Below, piece by piece: positions 44,912 through 55,526 of a stretch of DNA of 64,000 nt. The DNA is from Lepiota brunneoincarnata (lineage: Eukaryota; Basidiomycota; Agaricomycetes; Agaricales; Agaricaceae), in assembly GCA_023014365.1 (NCBI GenBank), contig JAEBUN010000004.1, positions 496,001-560,000 on the forward strand, in the 5' to 3' direction. Every line of letters begins with the position of its first letter. Position 1 is the first letter of the stretch. The position numbers and the translations under genes were made by a program. The notes beneath the pieces are model-generated. The model had not been told where the DNA came from. It made no database searches and was given only the letters and a program-made list of their open reading frames with translations.

Positions 44912-47900
44912 ATGGCTGTTCTTAAAGAGAATCTCTCGAATCGTCGTCGTTCAATTGCTGTTACCGGTCAGAGCAGCCGTGAAATCGCTGCTCCAGCTGG
45001 AAAACGACGGGCACACAGTATCGTGCCAGGGGATCGTCTAAGTCCGTTGGCGAAAGCCCGCCGGTCGCTCGTGAGTTATTTTTTTCTGTGCACTAAAAGG
45101 ATCTCTAAAATGGCGAGGAACAGGCTCCAAGAAAGAGTATCTTGAAAACCTCTTCAGTTGTCAATACAGAGGAAGCATCCGAGCAGTCGTCGCAGCCTTC
45201 GCAATCTCAATCTCTGCTATACGAGGACGCAAATGTCACACAATCTATGGACCTTACTACCGACTGTCAGGCTCGTATTCATGATAACGTCTCTCGCAAA
45301 TCCTTTGGTCGGCGAGTCAGCTTTGCGGAACATGCTCAAGTACGGCTCTTCCAAATACGGGAGAGTAATCATACCAACAGTACAGGCTCTCCTCAATCAT
45401 CGCCTGTTCAGTCATTCCCGGAAGCGAACCAGCAACCCACTCTTTCCGATGAGAATGATTATCCAGCCTCATTTTCCCGTAATAGGAGGCGGAATTCGCT
45501 CCGCTACTCCAGTGCGGGGAGTGAAGACATGGACCTCACGTCTGCCAATCCTGCCGCATTCTTGCCAACTGAAAATAACGGATCTGTTTTGATGAATAGA
45601 GAGTTGGAATTAGATGACGATGAAGACGACATGGACGTGACAGATATCCGTGGTGGTTTTGTCCGCAGACGGCCACCCCCCCTTGGTGGCCGACAGCCTT
45701 TTGCACCTGTTCAGACAGCAGATTCGATTATGTTTCCATCCGACGATGCAATTCCTTCAGACGATGATGATCAAGCACGATCTTTTATCGAGGGCAATTC
45801 ACAGTCACAGTCGGAGGCGGACCATAGTGGAGAAATGGAATTCACGGTACCGATGGGCCAATCGCTTCGCCCACCGGCTACACAAGACCCCGTATGGCTC
45901 GCGCTTCGCCAAATTACTCATTCGGGTGACGCCCCTCCTGAGCCTGAGCTCTCCTCTGAGGACGATGTACAAGCTGGTGGTGCTAGAAGCGGGATGGATC
46001 TAAACGATGCCATGGCTCGCCTTATGCGTGCACGGGGCTCCTTGGCTGGAAGTGCTGAGGATGCTATGGAGGATATGGACATCACCACTCCTGATCCTGG
46101 TTATGTGGTTCAAGAGGATTCCCTTTCGAGTACAGATGATAGCCTGAACGATGACTTGGGCGAAGGAAATCAGACCCTCAATATCAGCAAAGTCGTCGGT
46201 CGTATAAGTCTCGGCGGAGATGCTCGAACCAGCCTCGGTTACCAGGACTCGACTATGGATGAATCCGGGATATATGGCTCCATCGTTCCTGTTTCTTCGT
46301 CAACACCTAGGCCGTCCATTGCGACGGGGACTCAGCAAGGGAATGTGTCAACGAGCAGCCCACAGGGAAGAGTAGCAGTAGAGTCCCAAAAACCTCCTGC
46401 CGTGTTCCAACCGCCAGAAGGTGGTTCGAGTGCACCACCGTCAACAAATACAGTGGAGCACTCGCGACTTACTCCTTTCACGTTCGTTCCTCCTCCATCT
46501 GCACCTGTGCAGCCATCGAGGCCGGCCTCTAGACCAACTTCACCCACCAAACCAAAACCAAAGCCTACGTTTTCTGCTGCTTTTGCCCCTCCCGTTGCTA
46601 GACCTTCTCCTAGAAGGCTTTCCAGTTCGTCCGCTCCTGGTCAAATGTCGCCTAGTAAGCGACCCTTCTCAGCCTTGCAAGATGGCGACATAACGAGCTC
46701 AACACGACCTAGCCCTGCGAAGCGGCAAGCTTTGACCCCAAAGTCATCCGAAGAACCAAAAAAAGGCCCCTCTCAGTCAAGAACATTGCTATCACCCAAT
46801 AAGGTTTCATTGACCGCTCTGAACCGAGTAACAGAAAAACGAGCATCTGGTTATTTTGCACGCAGAAGAAGCCTCGGAAGCGGGTTGTTGACAACACAGA
46901 ACGAACAGAGAGCAGATGATTCGACACCTTACTCCGCTTCACCCAGCAAGAAGACTGGTATTCGTCACAATCGGGCCAGTTTGGGTTCTGCTCCCTCGGA
47001 CGCTTCGGCACGATCCGATATAAATGCGGCTGCTTTTACGATCCCTCCGAGCATTGCGTCCCAGGCCGAAGACATTCGGGTGGGTAACACACGAAGGGAA
47101 GCACGACAAGTTACTGCTAGCCCAGCCCCAACAAGAGAATCGCTAGCTCCTACCTCACCAAGGCCTGTGCCGCTCGGATGGGTGCCACCAGAGTCTGCTG
47201 GTGCAGAGTACACTATGGTCACGGATGTGGCTGATGATGACGGTGGCGGCGATGGGGGTACGATAGAGGTTGAGCGAGTGGGGGGTCAAATGGAGGACGA
47301 GACAGTAAATCCTGATGTCTGCGTGATGAACCCTCTTGCTGAACAGCTTCTATAGGAGTTTATATCGATCGACCGGTTCTTTTCAATGACAAATATCAAG
47401 TTCATGGACGAGTTGACTGCCCCCAGACGGTCCCTTCATATCCAACATGGATTCTCCCAGGCTCGTAGCCCAACAGAAATACCCTTATCAGAGTATTATG
47501 TCGCGATGAGTATTGATATTCCTCAGCTTGGTCTATTCAGTCGAGTGTCGAAGGATTTGGAAGGGTGGATGGAAAGAAGCAAAGCAGACTTTGCTCAGGC
47601 CGAGGAAGAAGCAGCCAAGATAACCCCAGAATTATTCATTGAATTCATGCGAGCAGATGAAGAGGGTCAAGCAGAACTTTTGGTTCGTGGTCGCCTTTCT
47701 GAGTCACAGATAGACATACAATAAACTATTACTTTCCAGCATCAGCTGAATCTTATTCGGGTCAATGCGAGGGGTCAGGCTAGGTCCGATTGGTATGACT
47801 GGAAGCTCCGATGGGTAGGGGGCCTGCATATGACTGCAGAACAAGCGTTTAATGACCTTCAGGCGGTAAGCTTATCTTGGCTCGGTATCCTATGTTTGGC

Positions 47901-49135
47901 CAACATTTATCCGGCTGTGTTTAGGATGCGAACATTCTGGAGCCTATCAGGCGTGCAGCCGAAGAACTGGTGCCCGCATTTGAGAAGGAATACAAGGAAA
48001 TTATGCAAGAACTTGAGCGGGAACAGGCGGAGGTCGCAGAAATTGAGGCTAGCGACCAAAAATATCTTAATGACCTCAAGGTTTCCATTACCGAGCAGAA
48101 GTGAGTCAGGATCATTTTGCCTTGGGTTATCAGTTGATCTTGTACGCAGCATTGAAATAGAAGCACTACGGGCGGAACTCTCAGAACATAACGAGCAACT
48201 TAACTATCTTCAGAGCCGATTGCAAGAGCTCCAAACCCAGAAAAAGGATGCCATCGATGCTATCACTAGAGCCCAACGGGTCTTGCAGATACAGAAGAAT
48301 AGCACAAGGGCCGAAGTATTCCGACTACGAGGTTTGTGCCGTAGTGTTCTTTGCCTCGTGCTCAAGCCGACTTGCCGTGTTGCAGACGAACTTGAAACGC
48401 TAGAAGACCTTCACCGCTTGCGCGTCACGAAAGTCGACCGGGATATTTTTGAATGCATCTACGCGTCGTGCTACAAGATTATCGTTCCCTGCAAGAACTA
48501 CCTGCCTATCACGGCAACCGTTGATATTACGCGGGTCGGGAAGTTATTGGCCCAGACCAAGGATGACTTTCCTCAACTCAATAATGTATTCCTCAGAGCA
48601 GCTAAAGCTATGGTCAATCGAAGTGCCGCGAGTTCCTGCCTAGAGGTCATTCTTTTCTTGCGCCCCCCTATTGACACTTACATTAGTTCTAGATTGTTCG
48701 CCGATTGATAAGTTATTGGTCGTCATGTTCACTGCTTCATGCTCAACTCCGACTACTTCTCATTAAATACCCCGTTGAGATTGTGCCTGTTGATACCACT
48801 ACCAACGGCTTACCGGGCTTCCGGGCGAGGACGAAAATAATGATCCCATCCAAAAAAGCCAAGGTCTTCGTCTCGTTCAACTTGCCATCCGAGGTCTTCT
48901 CGCGTTGGCCATTATCGATCAGCTCTTTGACTTTCGACATTGACGTTGCCTATGGGCCTGTTAAGTTGGTTACATTTTCCGTCCATCGGGAGTTTCTGCA
49001 TGCTCATCTTTTGCTTGCAGTCAATCCATAATCGCACAAGCCGTAGCAGAACGTATCAGTCAAGCTACGTCATCTGCTAATTATGCCTGTTTGCTAGATG
49101 CATGCATTGAGGCACAGGAAATATATAACCAGTAA
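44912..49135 (+). CDS. SPC105: Spc105/Spc7/KNL1 kinetochore scaffold
   Basis: Outer-kinetochore KMN subunit that recruits Bub1-Bub3 and PP1. Start ATG 44912 (MAVLKENLSNRRRSIAV). PP1-docking RVSF at 45313-45324. MELT-like motifs follow: MDLT at 45247 and 45529, MDVT 45631, MEFT 45835, MDLN 45994, MDIT 46075. A 1.1-kb Ser/Pro-rich linker leads to the Spc7 C-terminal region, which starts ISIDRFFSMTNIKFMDELTA and continues through coiled coil (EKEYKEIMQELEREQAEV and following). It ends in the RWD-type module (VRRLISYWSSCSLLHAQL, VEIVPVDTT) and NYACLLDACIEAQEIY. A 51-nt intron (47305-47355) is a multiple of three; its only stop is the TAG at its 3' end. Length is about 1,300 residues. Stop 49133-49135. 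Confidence 0.9.
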
Positions 49136-49508
49136 TGTATGATATACCTGACTTGCCTGATTCTACAACTTCCCACTTCCCACATTCTTTCGTGACCTTA
49201 TATGTATCACCAGTTCACTTCCCCAGCCCTTCACACGATGTGTATATGCAGAAATATTAGATTGTCGTTATCAGGAGTCATCAAGATCGTTTCTAGGACT
49301 GCATCAAGAATAGGACATGAAGGAGCGCATCGAACACGGCGAAAAAAAAAAGATATATATCAACTGAACAATGAGCACATGATAGTACAGCTGGAGGGAT
49401 TGCATAAGTCAAGATACCAGATCGTAAGGTATGCGCGATGCTACCTTGAGATGGGGGTTAACGTCATGTGGTCCACAGGAGAAAACACGAGTGGGCTTAC
49501 GTTGAGGT
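49136..49508. other. Convergent intergenic region
   Basis: 373 bp holding the 3' ends of SPC105 and the Ser/Pro-rich coiled-coil gene, including a short A-rich run near 49344. No gene seen. Confidence 0.55.
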
Positions 49509-51578
49509 TTAGGATGAGACCGCCCGGGTCAACTGGTCTAACTCAACCAGGAGAACGGATAACACAGCCCGATCGCCTTTCACAAGGTCGAGCTCAACCT
49601 CCGACACTTCTCGCACACCCATCCACTCAGACGAAGCTAAACGCGCCGCGCCGCCAGCCTCAGCCACCAGTCTCTCCCTTCGCCTCTCGATCTCCCAGTT
49701 CCTTCTCGCACTTTCCTCACTCTTCTTTGCAACCTCCTGAACGGCCTTCTGTTGTTGGGCATGCGCATACCCCAGCTGTTGCTCTAATGAGGACACATGC
49801 GCCAGCTGTTCCTTTCCATTGCGTTCGATGGCCTCGAGATGTGCGATATGTCTCGCCGTCTCCTGTATCTGTCGTATGTGTGCTTCCTTGATGTTATGAA
49901 TTTCTTGCTCCATGGCTTGCATCTGCATTAATCTCTCCTTGGCAATAGTCTCCGCCTGTGCAAGTTGAAGTCGGAGCAGCGTGACAACAGGTGAATCGAC
50001 TGAGCTACTATCCATGAGGGATAGGCTAAACCTTTGTGAGGCATGCATCGCGGGTGAGGGTGTTACATCCGGGAGGAGGACCTGTGATATCGAACCGTAC
50101 CCCGAAGGAGAGTCGAGTGCACTTAAACATGGGCTCTCCGGTATCTCCAGGTTCGCACTCAAAGCCGGAGACGCAGCACCAGAACGGAACGGCGCTGGGA
50201 TGTCGGCAAGCATCTTCTCGATTTCATCCTCACCCAGCGTTTTCGATGCCTCAGATGCAAGTTGCTCCCACGATAAGATTGAACCACGACCAGCATTACG
50301 AGTGCCAGCCCCTGATGGCCGTGGTTGGGGGGGCCGTAGCAAAGCTGAACCACCATCACTGAGAGGTGTTGGTGACAAGTAGGACATATTTGCCCGCGTT
50401 GGTAGCTGAGATAAACCCCGTGTAGGAGTTTTGGGTTCGGCGCCTCTGCGGGATCGCACTTTCTGTATTCTGGGCATGAAGGGTGTTGGTGCAGCTAGAT
50501 TCGCAACAGGGGCAAGAAGAAGTTCTACGTCCTCTTCATCCTCTTCGTCCTCGCCGATACCTTCAGAGATGTGGGACATGTTGCCGCTGGCCGGACCGCT
50601 GCCGGCTTTTGATGGCGTACGAGCATGACGAGTGGCAGGTGAAGGTGATTCAGAACGTAGAGCACTAATAGGTGTATTCGTGCGTGACTGATTCTTGTCT
50701 TGTGTGGCCCGTCGGAGCGAGGGCTTCACGACGGGTGATTTTGGAGTATGTGGGACAATAGAGCTTGACGATGAAGATGAGGGTGGGCGGGAAACTGCAG
50801 AAGCGGTGGTCGCAGTTTTAGACGTTTTAGCAGGGCGGGTCGGGGAGCTTCGGTTAGAAGAAGGCTTGACTGTGTGAGCCTTGGTGGGTGTTGGGGGCGT
50901 GGGCGTAGTATTCAATGGTCTCAAGACAGCCCGCTGCGGAAGGGGGCTTATAGCACGAGTGCCCTTGCTTGCAGGAGAGGTAGCGAGAGCAGTGTCAGCC
51001 CTCCGCCTCTCCTCCTTCTCGTCGTCCGAGCTGTTGAAACGCCGTCGGGTGCCTGCACGAACGGCGATAGGTGAAGGCGGCTGCTTCGGTTGCTCAGCAG
51101 CAGCCGACTTGGGTCGATATTTTGGCAAGGAGGATGCGGCCGTGTTGATATTTCTTGTACGTAGGGCGGCTGGCCGGTGGAGGGTGCCATTTGTTGGTGT
51201 ATCATGGGCGGAATCGCCAGACTTGGAAGCCTGTTCGTCGGAGGAGGACCTCTGCATGGTAACAGACACTCGCCTGCGAGTGCTGATCTTCACGTCCGGA
51301 GTGTTCATTCTGACGGTGGCTTGGGGCGGGGACCTAGAGTCGCTCATGCATACGCGAGGTGCAGACGGGTTGACGGCGCTGAGTCGACGGGATTCCTTGA
51401 CCTTCTTAGAAGGCTTGCTCGTGTCCTTGTTGTCCTTGTCTTTGGCTCTGTCCTTGTCTTTGTTTATGACATCTGCAAAGGCCTTGCTGACGGAAGCAAG
51501 ATTGAGAGATTGCCTGATAGAAGTCCTCCTCGTGGCTGGCCTGGTCTTTGGACTAGGAGCGGCTGTTTCGCCTGGCAT
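49509..51578 (-). CDS. Ser/Pro/Thr-rich coiled-coil protein, function unknown
   Basis: Single uninterrupted frame of 689 codons from ATG 51578 (MPGETAAPSPKTRPATRRTS), unusual among its intron-rich neighbours. Residues 1-330 are disordered, basic and rich in Ser/Pro/Thr/Arg with many SP/TP sites. An acidic patch (EDEEDEEDVELL) follows. A conserved-looking segment, SWEQLASEASKTLGEDEIEK then MLADIPAPF, lies at about residue 440. The last 150 residues form a long coiled coil (KERLMQMQAMEQEIHNIKEA onwards). No enzymatic or known domain recognised. The architecture of a basic disordered region plus coiled coil suggests a cytoskeletal or cell-cycle adaptor, but that is inference. Confidence 0.8.
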   Translation of the reverse strand: MPGETAAPSPKTRPATRRTSIRQSLNLASVSKAFADVINKDKDRAKDKDNKDTSKPSKKVKESRRLSAVNPSAPRVCMSDSRSPPQATVRMNTPDVKISTRRRVSVTMQRSSSDEQASKSGDSAHDTPTNGTLHRPAALRTRNINTAASSLPKYRPKSAAAEQPKQPPSPIAVRAGTRRRFNSSDDEKEERRRADTALATSPASKGTRAISPLPQRAVLRPLNTTPTPPTPTKAHTVKPSSNRSSPTRPAKTSKTATTASAVSRPPSSSSSSSIVPHTPKSPVVKPSLRRATQDKNQSRTNTPISALRSESPSPATRHARTPSKAGSGPASGNMSHISEGIGEDEEDEEDVELLLAPVANLAAPTPFMPRIQKVRSRRGAEPKTPTRGLSQLPTRANMSYLSPTPLSDGGSALLRPPQPRPSGAGTRNAGRGSILSWEQLASEASKTLGEDEIEKMLADIPAPFRSGAASPALSANLEIPESPCLSALDSPSGYGSISQVLLPDVTPSPAMHASQRFSLSLMDSSSVDSPVVTLLRLQLAQAETIAKERLMQMQAMEQEIHNIKEAHIRQIQETARHIAHLEAIERNGKEQLAHVSSLEQQLGYAHAQQQKAVQEVAKKSEESARRNWEIERRRERLVAEAGGAARLASSEWMGVREVSEVELDLVKGDRAVLSVLLVELDQLTRAVSS

Positions 51579-51782
51579 AGTCTATAGGGAGGGTCACGGA
51601 GATCTGTGATGTCGTGGCGAGGTCGTCGCGTGTCGTGACTGGCGTTATACTAGCGTGAAGAGTAGTAGCAGCTGCGTAACCGGAAGAGAAGCTGCCTGCA
51701 GTTGTTCAATTCAAACTTAAACAAGTGTTGGAATCCAACCGCCTCTATTTGTCCGTGTTATGGTATGTACATTCACATTAGT

Positions 51783-53696
51783 TTACCACATAAATCGCAC
51801 GTCGCCCCTCGGATAGTACAGAAATACACCCATCGTGATCGCATTGATGAGAGCGTACCAGACACCCTCTAGCACCAGTCCCCAGGTTGGGACATCAGGT
51901 ATCTGTGCCCGGAGTAATATATAGGGTATCAAAAAATAACGTGGTTCCAGCAGCGGTGCAGGTAGCAGCGCAGGTACGACCAGCACAGGTAACAGAAGCG
52001 TTTGAAGTAACGTTTGCTCGCGGCCTGGACGTCGATCAATATCTGCCTATGCGGAGGACCAACCCGTGAATACACACCAACACGCAAAAACCACGCCCAT
52101 GCGCAGGCGAGGTATACCGGTGTGAAGAGATACGGTACCAGAGGGTGAAACATGTATATTCTTCTCCATACGTAGAATGTGTAGTGCCTGTTATCCGCAA
52201 GCAAGAACGGGTGATGGATTCTGTAGAAGCTTTGTATCGAGAAGTATTCCCACGAACAAAGAGAAAAAGTACTGACGTGAAAAATTTGACGGTAGTACCC
52301 ATGAGACAAATTAGGGCAACGGTGATCAATGCACGTCTGGTCAAATCCCAGAAGTGGATAAGCAACACAACCCTAAGCACTAGAAAAAGGACACCAACAT
52401 TTTACCACCAAACATGCGTTTTCGGACATCGTGTATCAGATCCTGCATACTCAGAGATCCACTAAGAAGCACCGGCCAGCCGAAAAAGGTTGTGGCCACT
52501 ATAAAGTAATAGACTTGCGGAATGTGGAGAACAGGAATGTGATTCGATTTGTCACCTGTGATTGAGATTACTCTTCCGCACCACATTTGCAATGATGCAA
52601 TGATACACGTACCAAGGACGATCCCCCCGTTCCAGATTATAAAAGTCCCGAACGCAAGTAGTACAAGCGAATAAGGGAAAAAGGAAGGTAATACATCCGG
52701 AAGGACCTTTGGAGCGCTGGAGATAGCCCGAAACAGATCGACTGCAATAGCCGACTAAGTCCTTGCCACAAGGAAAGCACCAACTCAGAAATCGCTCACC
52801 CATGGACGCGTGAAGAGCTGGAGGGTCGTACAGTTTCGCGGGAGGAGGTGCACCTGGCTGTGCGCGCCTATAGCGCAAGAACATGAGCTGGCTCGAGGCA
52901 TAAGCGTATATTACCCAGACGATGTTATTTTGCCTAAAGGTGCAACTGATCAAACCTAGCTAAACTTCTTCATTTCATACGAGCAGCACAGAATTTCCAA
53001 GATGAAAACCCACCAAGGCGGCCAACCAATGTCTATCCTCCGTAGCAGCCACGATAGTTGCTACCACGAACAACAAGCTTGGGATATCAGTGTAGTAGAG
53101 GAATCCGAAAAACCAGGCAACTGGAAAGGCCGCAAGCACAGTCGCTTCGAGTGCTGGAGCCATGATCGAGACAGGCGGTCGCTCTCGTTTGTGATAACAT
53201 ACAAGGCGTGTTAGTGCAATCGGCAGGGCGAGCAGGGATAGGAGTGTGGTGAGCCGAAGCATGGGTATATTGCACTTGAAGAGGAAGAGACGTTTCAGCA
53301 GCGAGGACATGATGTAACTGATGCACGTCGTTTCAGTACTGCATTCATTGCAAAGACAGCGACGAGACGCAACGGAGAGAGGAGTAGAGGTGGATACGAA
53401 GCATGCAGGCCACACGCAGGAACAGAACAGTGGGGAAATGACGTGGTACGCATGAAGAACTCACAGTCCTGGAGGCGTTGTAATTTTTGGGTCCCAGGTT
53501 GAATATTCACCGCGACAGTACGCCTGGGCCTGTGGAATGTGAAATGGCTCGTCCTAGAAGACAGGGAGTGGGCTGAGCAACCATGTGAATGGGGATGGTG
53601 AACGGAACGAACCATGTATGGCTCTACAACGACCGCGTTGAACTCTTTGAGGACGGTGATGCACAGGGCGCTGAAGGCAAGGTAAAGGGTGGCCAT
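51783..53696 (-). CDS. ALG10: Dol-P-Glc alpha-1,2-glucosyltransferase ALG10
   Basis: ER multi-TM enzyme that adds the terminal glucose to the lipid-linked N-glycan precursor. Start ATG 53696 ([16 protein letters not shown]). Family motifs in order: EPYM then [13 protein letters not shown] and [13 protein letters not shown] (substrate-loop signature). Next are [84 protein letters not shown], and the end [15 protein letters not shown]...DVRFMW with stop 51783. Many short introns. Around 52750-52805 the frame between ALHASM and [15 protein letters not shown] cannot be joined by normal splicing without one extra base, either in the GGG before GTGAGC or in GTCGGCT. Confidence 0.86.
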
Positions 53697-54278
53697 GGTG
53701 GACAAGAACGGAGAGGGCGTCGAGACGCGGGCGTTCGGTCACCGGCGACTTTGTGGAACGCCGGATGTCGGAGGGCCGGAGCGCTGGCCGTTGCCGGGCG
53801 AAGGGGCGATCAGAGTTTTTTGGCGAGATCTCGTCCGTGCAGAATCAGAAACCACACATCTTTCATTGGGCAACTCCCACCATCCTGGCGTTCTCCAAGA
53901 ATGGGCAAGCATATTCAGATCCTCTTTCGCCCATCTCTGGCCAACAAGGCCGTTGCCAGGTCGAGGATCTCGTGCTCTTGCTCTCCAACTGCCAGAAGCA
54001 ATGCAAATGTAGTTCACAACACGCGTTGATAGCAATGCCCAGCGTATAAAGCCATCTGAGGAGTCTATCCATGACCCTCCCAAGCCATCTCCCCTTGTAG
54101 CTCCTTTCTCAGCGACCTCCCTCTGGTACCCCACTTCCTGGTACCCCACTTCCTTACTTCCTTTCCAAAGGATCCATATCCCCAATAACCCCCAAGTTCT
54201 ATTGTCACATCAACCGCGGCGCGGTTCATCTCCTTATCCCTCCCCCGAGTCTTTGCTTTTACCTGTCCCTCCGTTGAT
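53697..54278. other. Intergenic spacer ALG10/F-box gene
   Basis: Divergent upstream region of ALG10 and the F-box gene, about 580 bp. Contains a perfect 15-bp tandem duplication at 54125-54154. Open stretches here on both strands lack any conserved sequence and are not called. Confidence 0.5.
54125..54154. repeat. Two tandem copies of a 15-bp unit
   Basis: Unit GGTACCCCACTTCCT repeated exactly twice, 125 bp upstream of the F-box gene start and within its CT-rich promoter region. Confidence 0.9.
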
Positions 54279-55526
54279 ATGAATCAAGCAATCGTCAACC
54301 ACCAACACAACTTTCAACAGGTCCACTGGACCTTCCACCTTCCCATAGAACTTCTCTGCAAGATATTTTTATTATCACTGTCCGAATCGCCGTTCGATGA
54401 AACAGATGCGGGAGAAGAGATAGACCAAGATGGAGATGTTGATATGATTTCGAACGTGACCACCACACCCGAATTCCTGACTACCCCCTTCACCCTGGGC
54501 TCCGTCTGTCGCCATTGGCGCGCCGTTTCTTGGAGGGAGCCGAAGCTCTGGAGCTCTGTTTATGTCATCGCATCTCCAGTCAAGGCAGAAACCCATGCAT
54601 TCCTCCTCCGAGGGTGGCTTTCCCGCTCAGGTGACCTCCCCCTCACCCTCGAATTCGATTGCTTAGACAACCAGTGGTCGTTTGAAAACGCGGACAAGGC
54701 TCTCCTCTTATTGGAGCCGGCATTTCAATATAGTAGTCGCTGCCAGACGTTCCGCACACGCTTACCACCCTCCTGCCTCCTCCCACCCGAAGATCACAAC
54801 ATCCAGGACCCCCGTTTCTCGAAGCTGACCACCCTGAGCGTTGTCCCGCAGTCCCTACCAGACGAGGGGGACGATGAGCAAGGGGATGAAATAAGTCTTT
54901 TTCGTGATGCTAAAGGTCTGCAACACTTGCAGATACGCGAACTCGAGTTCGACCAGCTAGAGCTCCACTGGGGACATCTCGTTAAGTTGACGGCGAATGC
55001 CATCTATGCCGAAGACTGCATCCAAATCCTTCGCTCCGCGCAACGTCTCGAGCTCTGCGAGTTCGAAAATATTCTTTTCCCCCGACAGCAGCCCGACATC
55101 CTCGAACCCATCTCTCTCCCCATGCTGCAGACACTGCATCTCGACTTGAGAGAGATTGACACCTCCTATGACCTTGTTCTCCCCAACATCACCGCACCGA
55201 AGCTCAAAACACTGGAATATATCACACAGGATGCAGATGAATTCCCGATCGGACACTTCACCGCGTTCATGGACCGGTCAAGATGTAATCTCGACGAATT
55301 GGTGATCCTAAAGCCGTGCATGACGGTCCAGGAGCTCCAAATGTGCTTGTCGAAGGTGGTGAATTCGGTAATGTTTTTGGATTTGAATTTGCAGAGCAAC
55401 ATTCCTGGGGCCCAGATGGTCTCACTAGGGAAGGAAGACCTGGCTGGGTTGTTGCCGAAGCTTAAGACTTGCAAAATGCGAGGTCCAACCAGCGTTATCT
55501 CCGAAATATTCGGCTCAAGCACTTAA
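54279..55526 (+). CDS. F-box/LRR-like protein
   Basis: Single-exon gene of 415 codons from ATG 54279. The N-terminal F-box FHLPIELLCKIFLLSLSE is followed by an acidic insert and then SVCRHWRAVSWREPKLWSSV, the second half of the F-box. The remainder has irregular leucine-rich strands (LQHLQIRELEFDQLEL, MLQTLHLDLREI). F-box proteins couple substrates to SCF ubiquitin ligases via Skp1. Agaricomycetes have very large, fast-evolving F-box families to which this fits. It is shorter than usual (450-600 residues), and the last LRR segments may be missing or lie beyond an unrecognised intron. Substrate unknown. Confidence 0.8.
   Translation: MNQAIVNHQHNFQQVHWTFHLPIELLCKIFLLSLSESPFDETDAGEEIDQDGDVDMISNVTTTPEFLTTPFTLGSVCRHWRAVSWREPKLWSSVYVIASPVKAETHAFLLRGWLSRSGDLPLTLEFDCLDNQWSFENADKALLLLEPAFQYSSRCQTFRTRLPPSCLLPPEDHNIQDPRFSKLTTLSVVPQSLPDEGDDEQGDEISLFRDAKGLQHLQIRELEFDQLELHWGHLVKLTANAIYAEDCIQILRSAQRLELCEFENILFPRQQPDILEPISLPMLQTLHLDLREIDTSYDLVLPNITAPKLKTLEYITQDADEFPIGHFTAFMDRSRCNLDELVILKPCMTVQELQMCLSKVVNSVMFLDLNLQSNIPGAQMVSLGKEDLAGLLPKLKTCKMRGPTSVISEIFGSST

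Noticed and set aside
49202..49891. 229-codon plus-strand frame
   Set aside because: Mostly antisense to the coiled-coil region of the minus-strand gene, no conserved sequence.
50881..51609. 242-codon plus-strand frame
   Set aside because: Antisense shadow of the intronless Ser/Pro-rich coiled-coil gene; composition and lack of motifs give no support.
53739..54185. 148-codon minus-strand frame upstream of ALG10
   Set aside because: Covers a tandem repeat and promoter sequence, no recognisable domain and no splice support.
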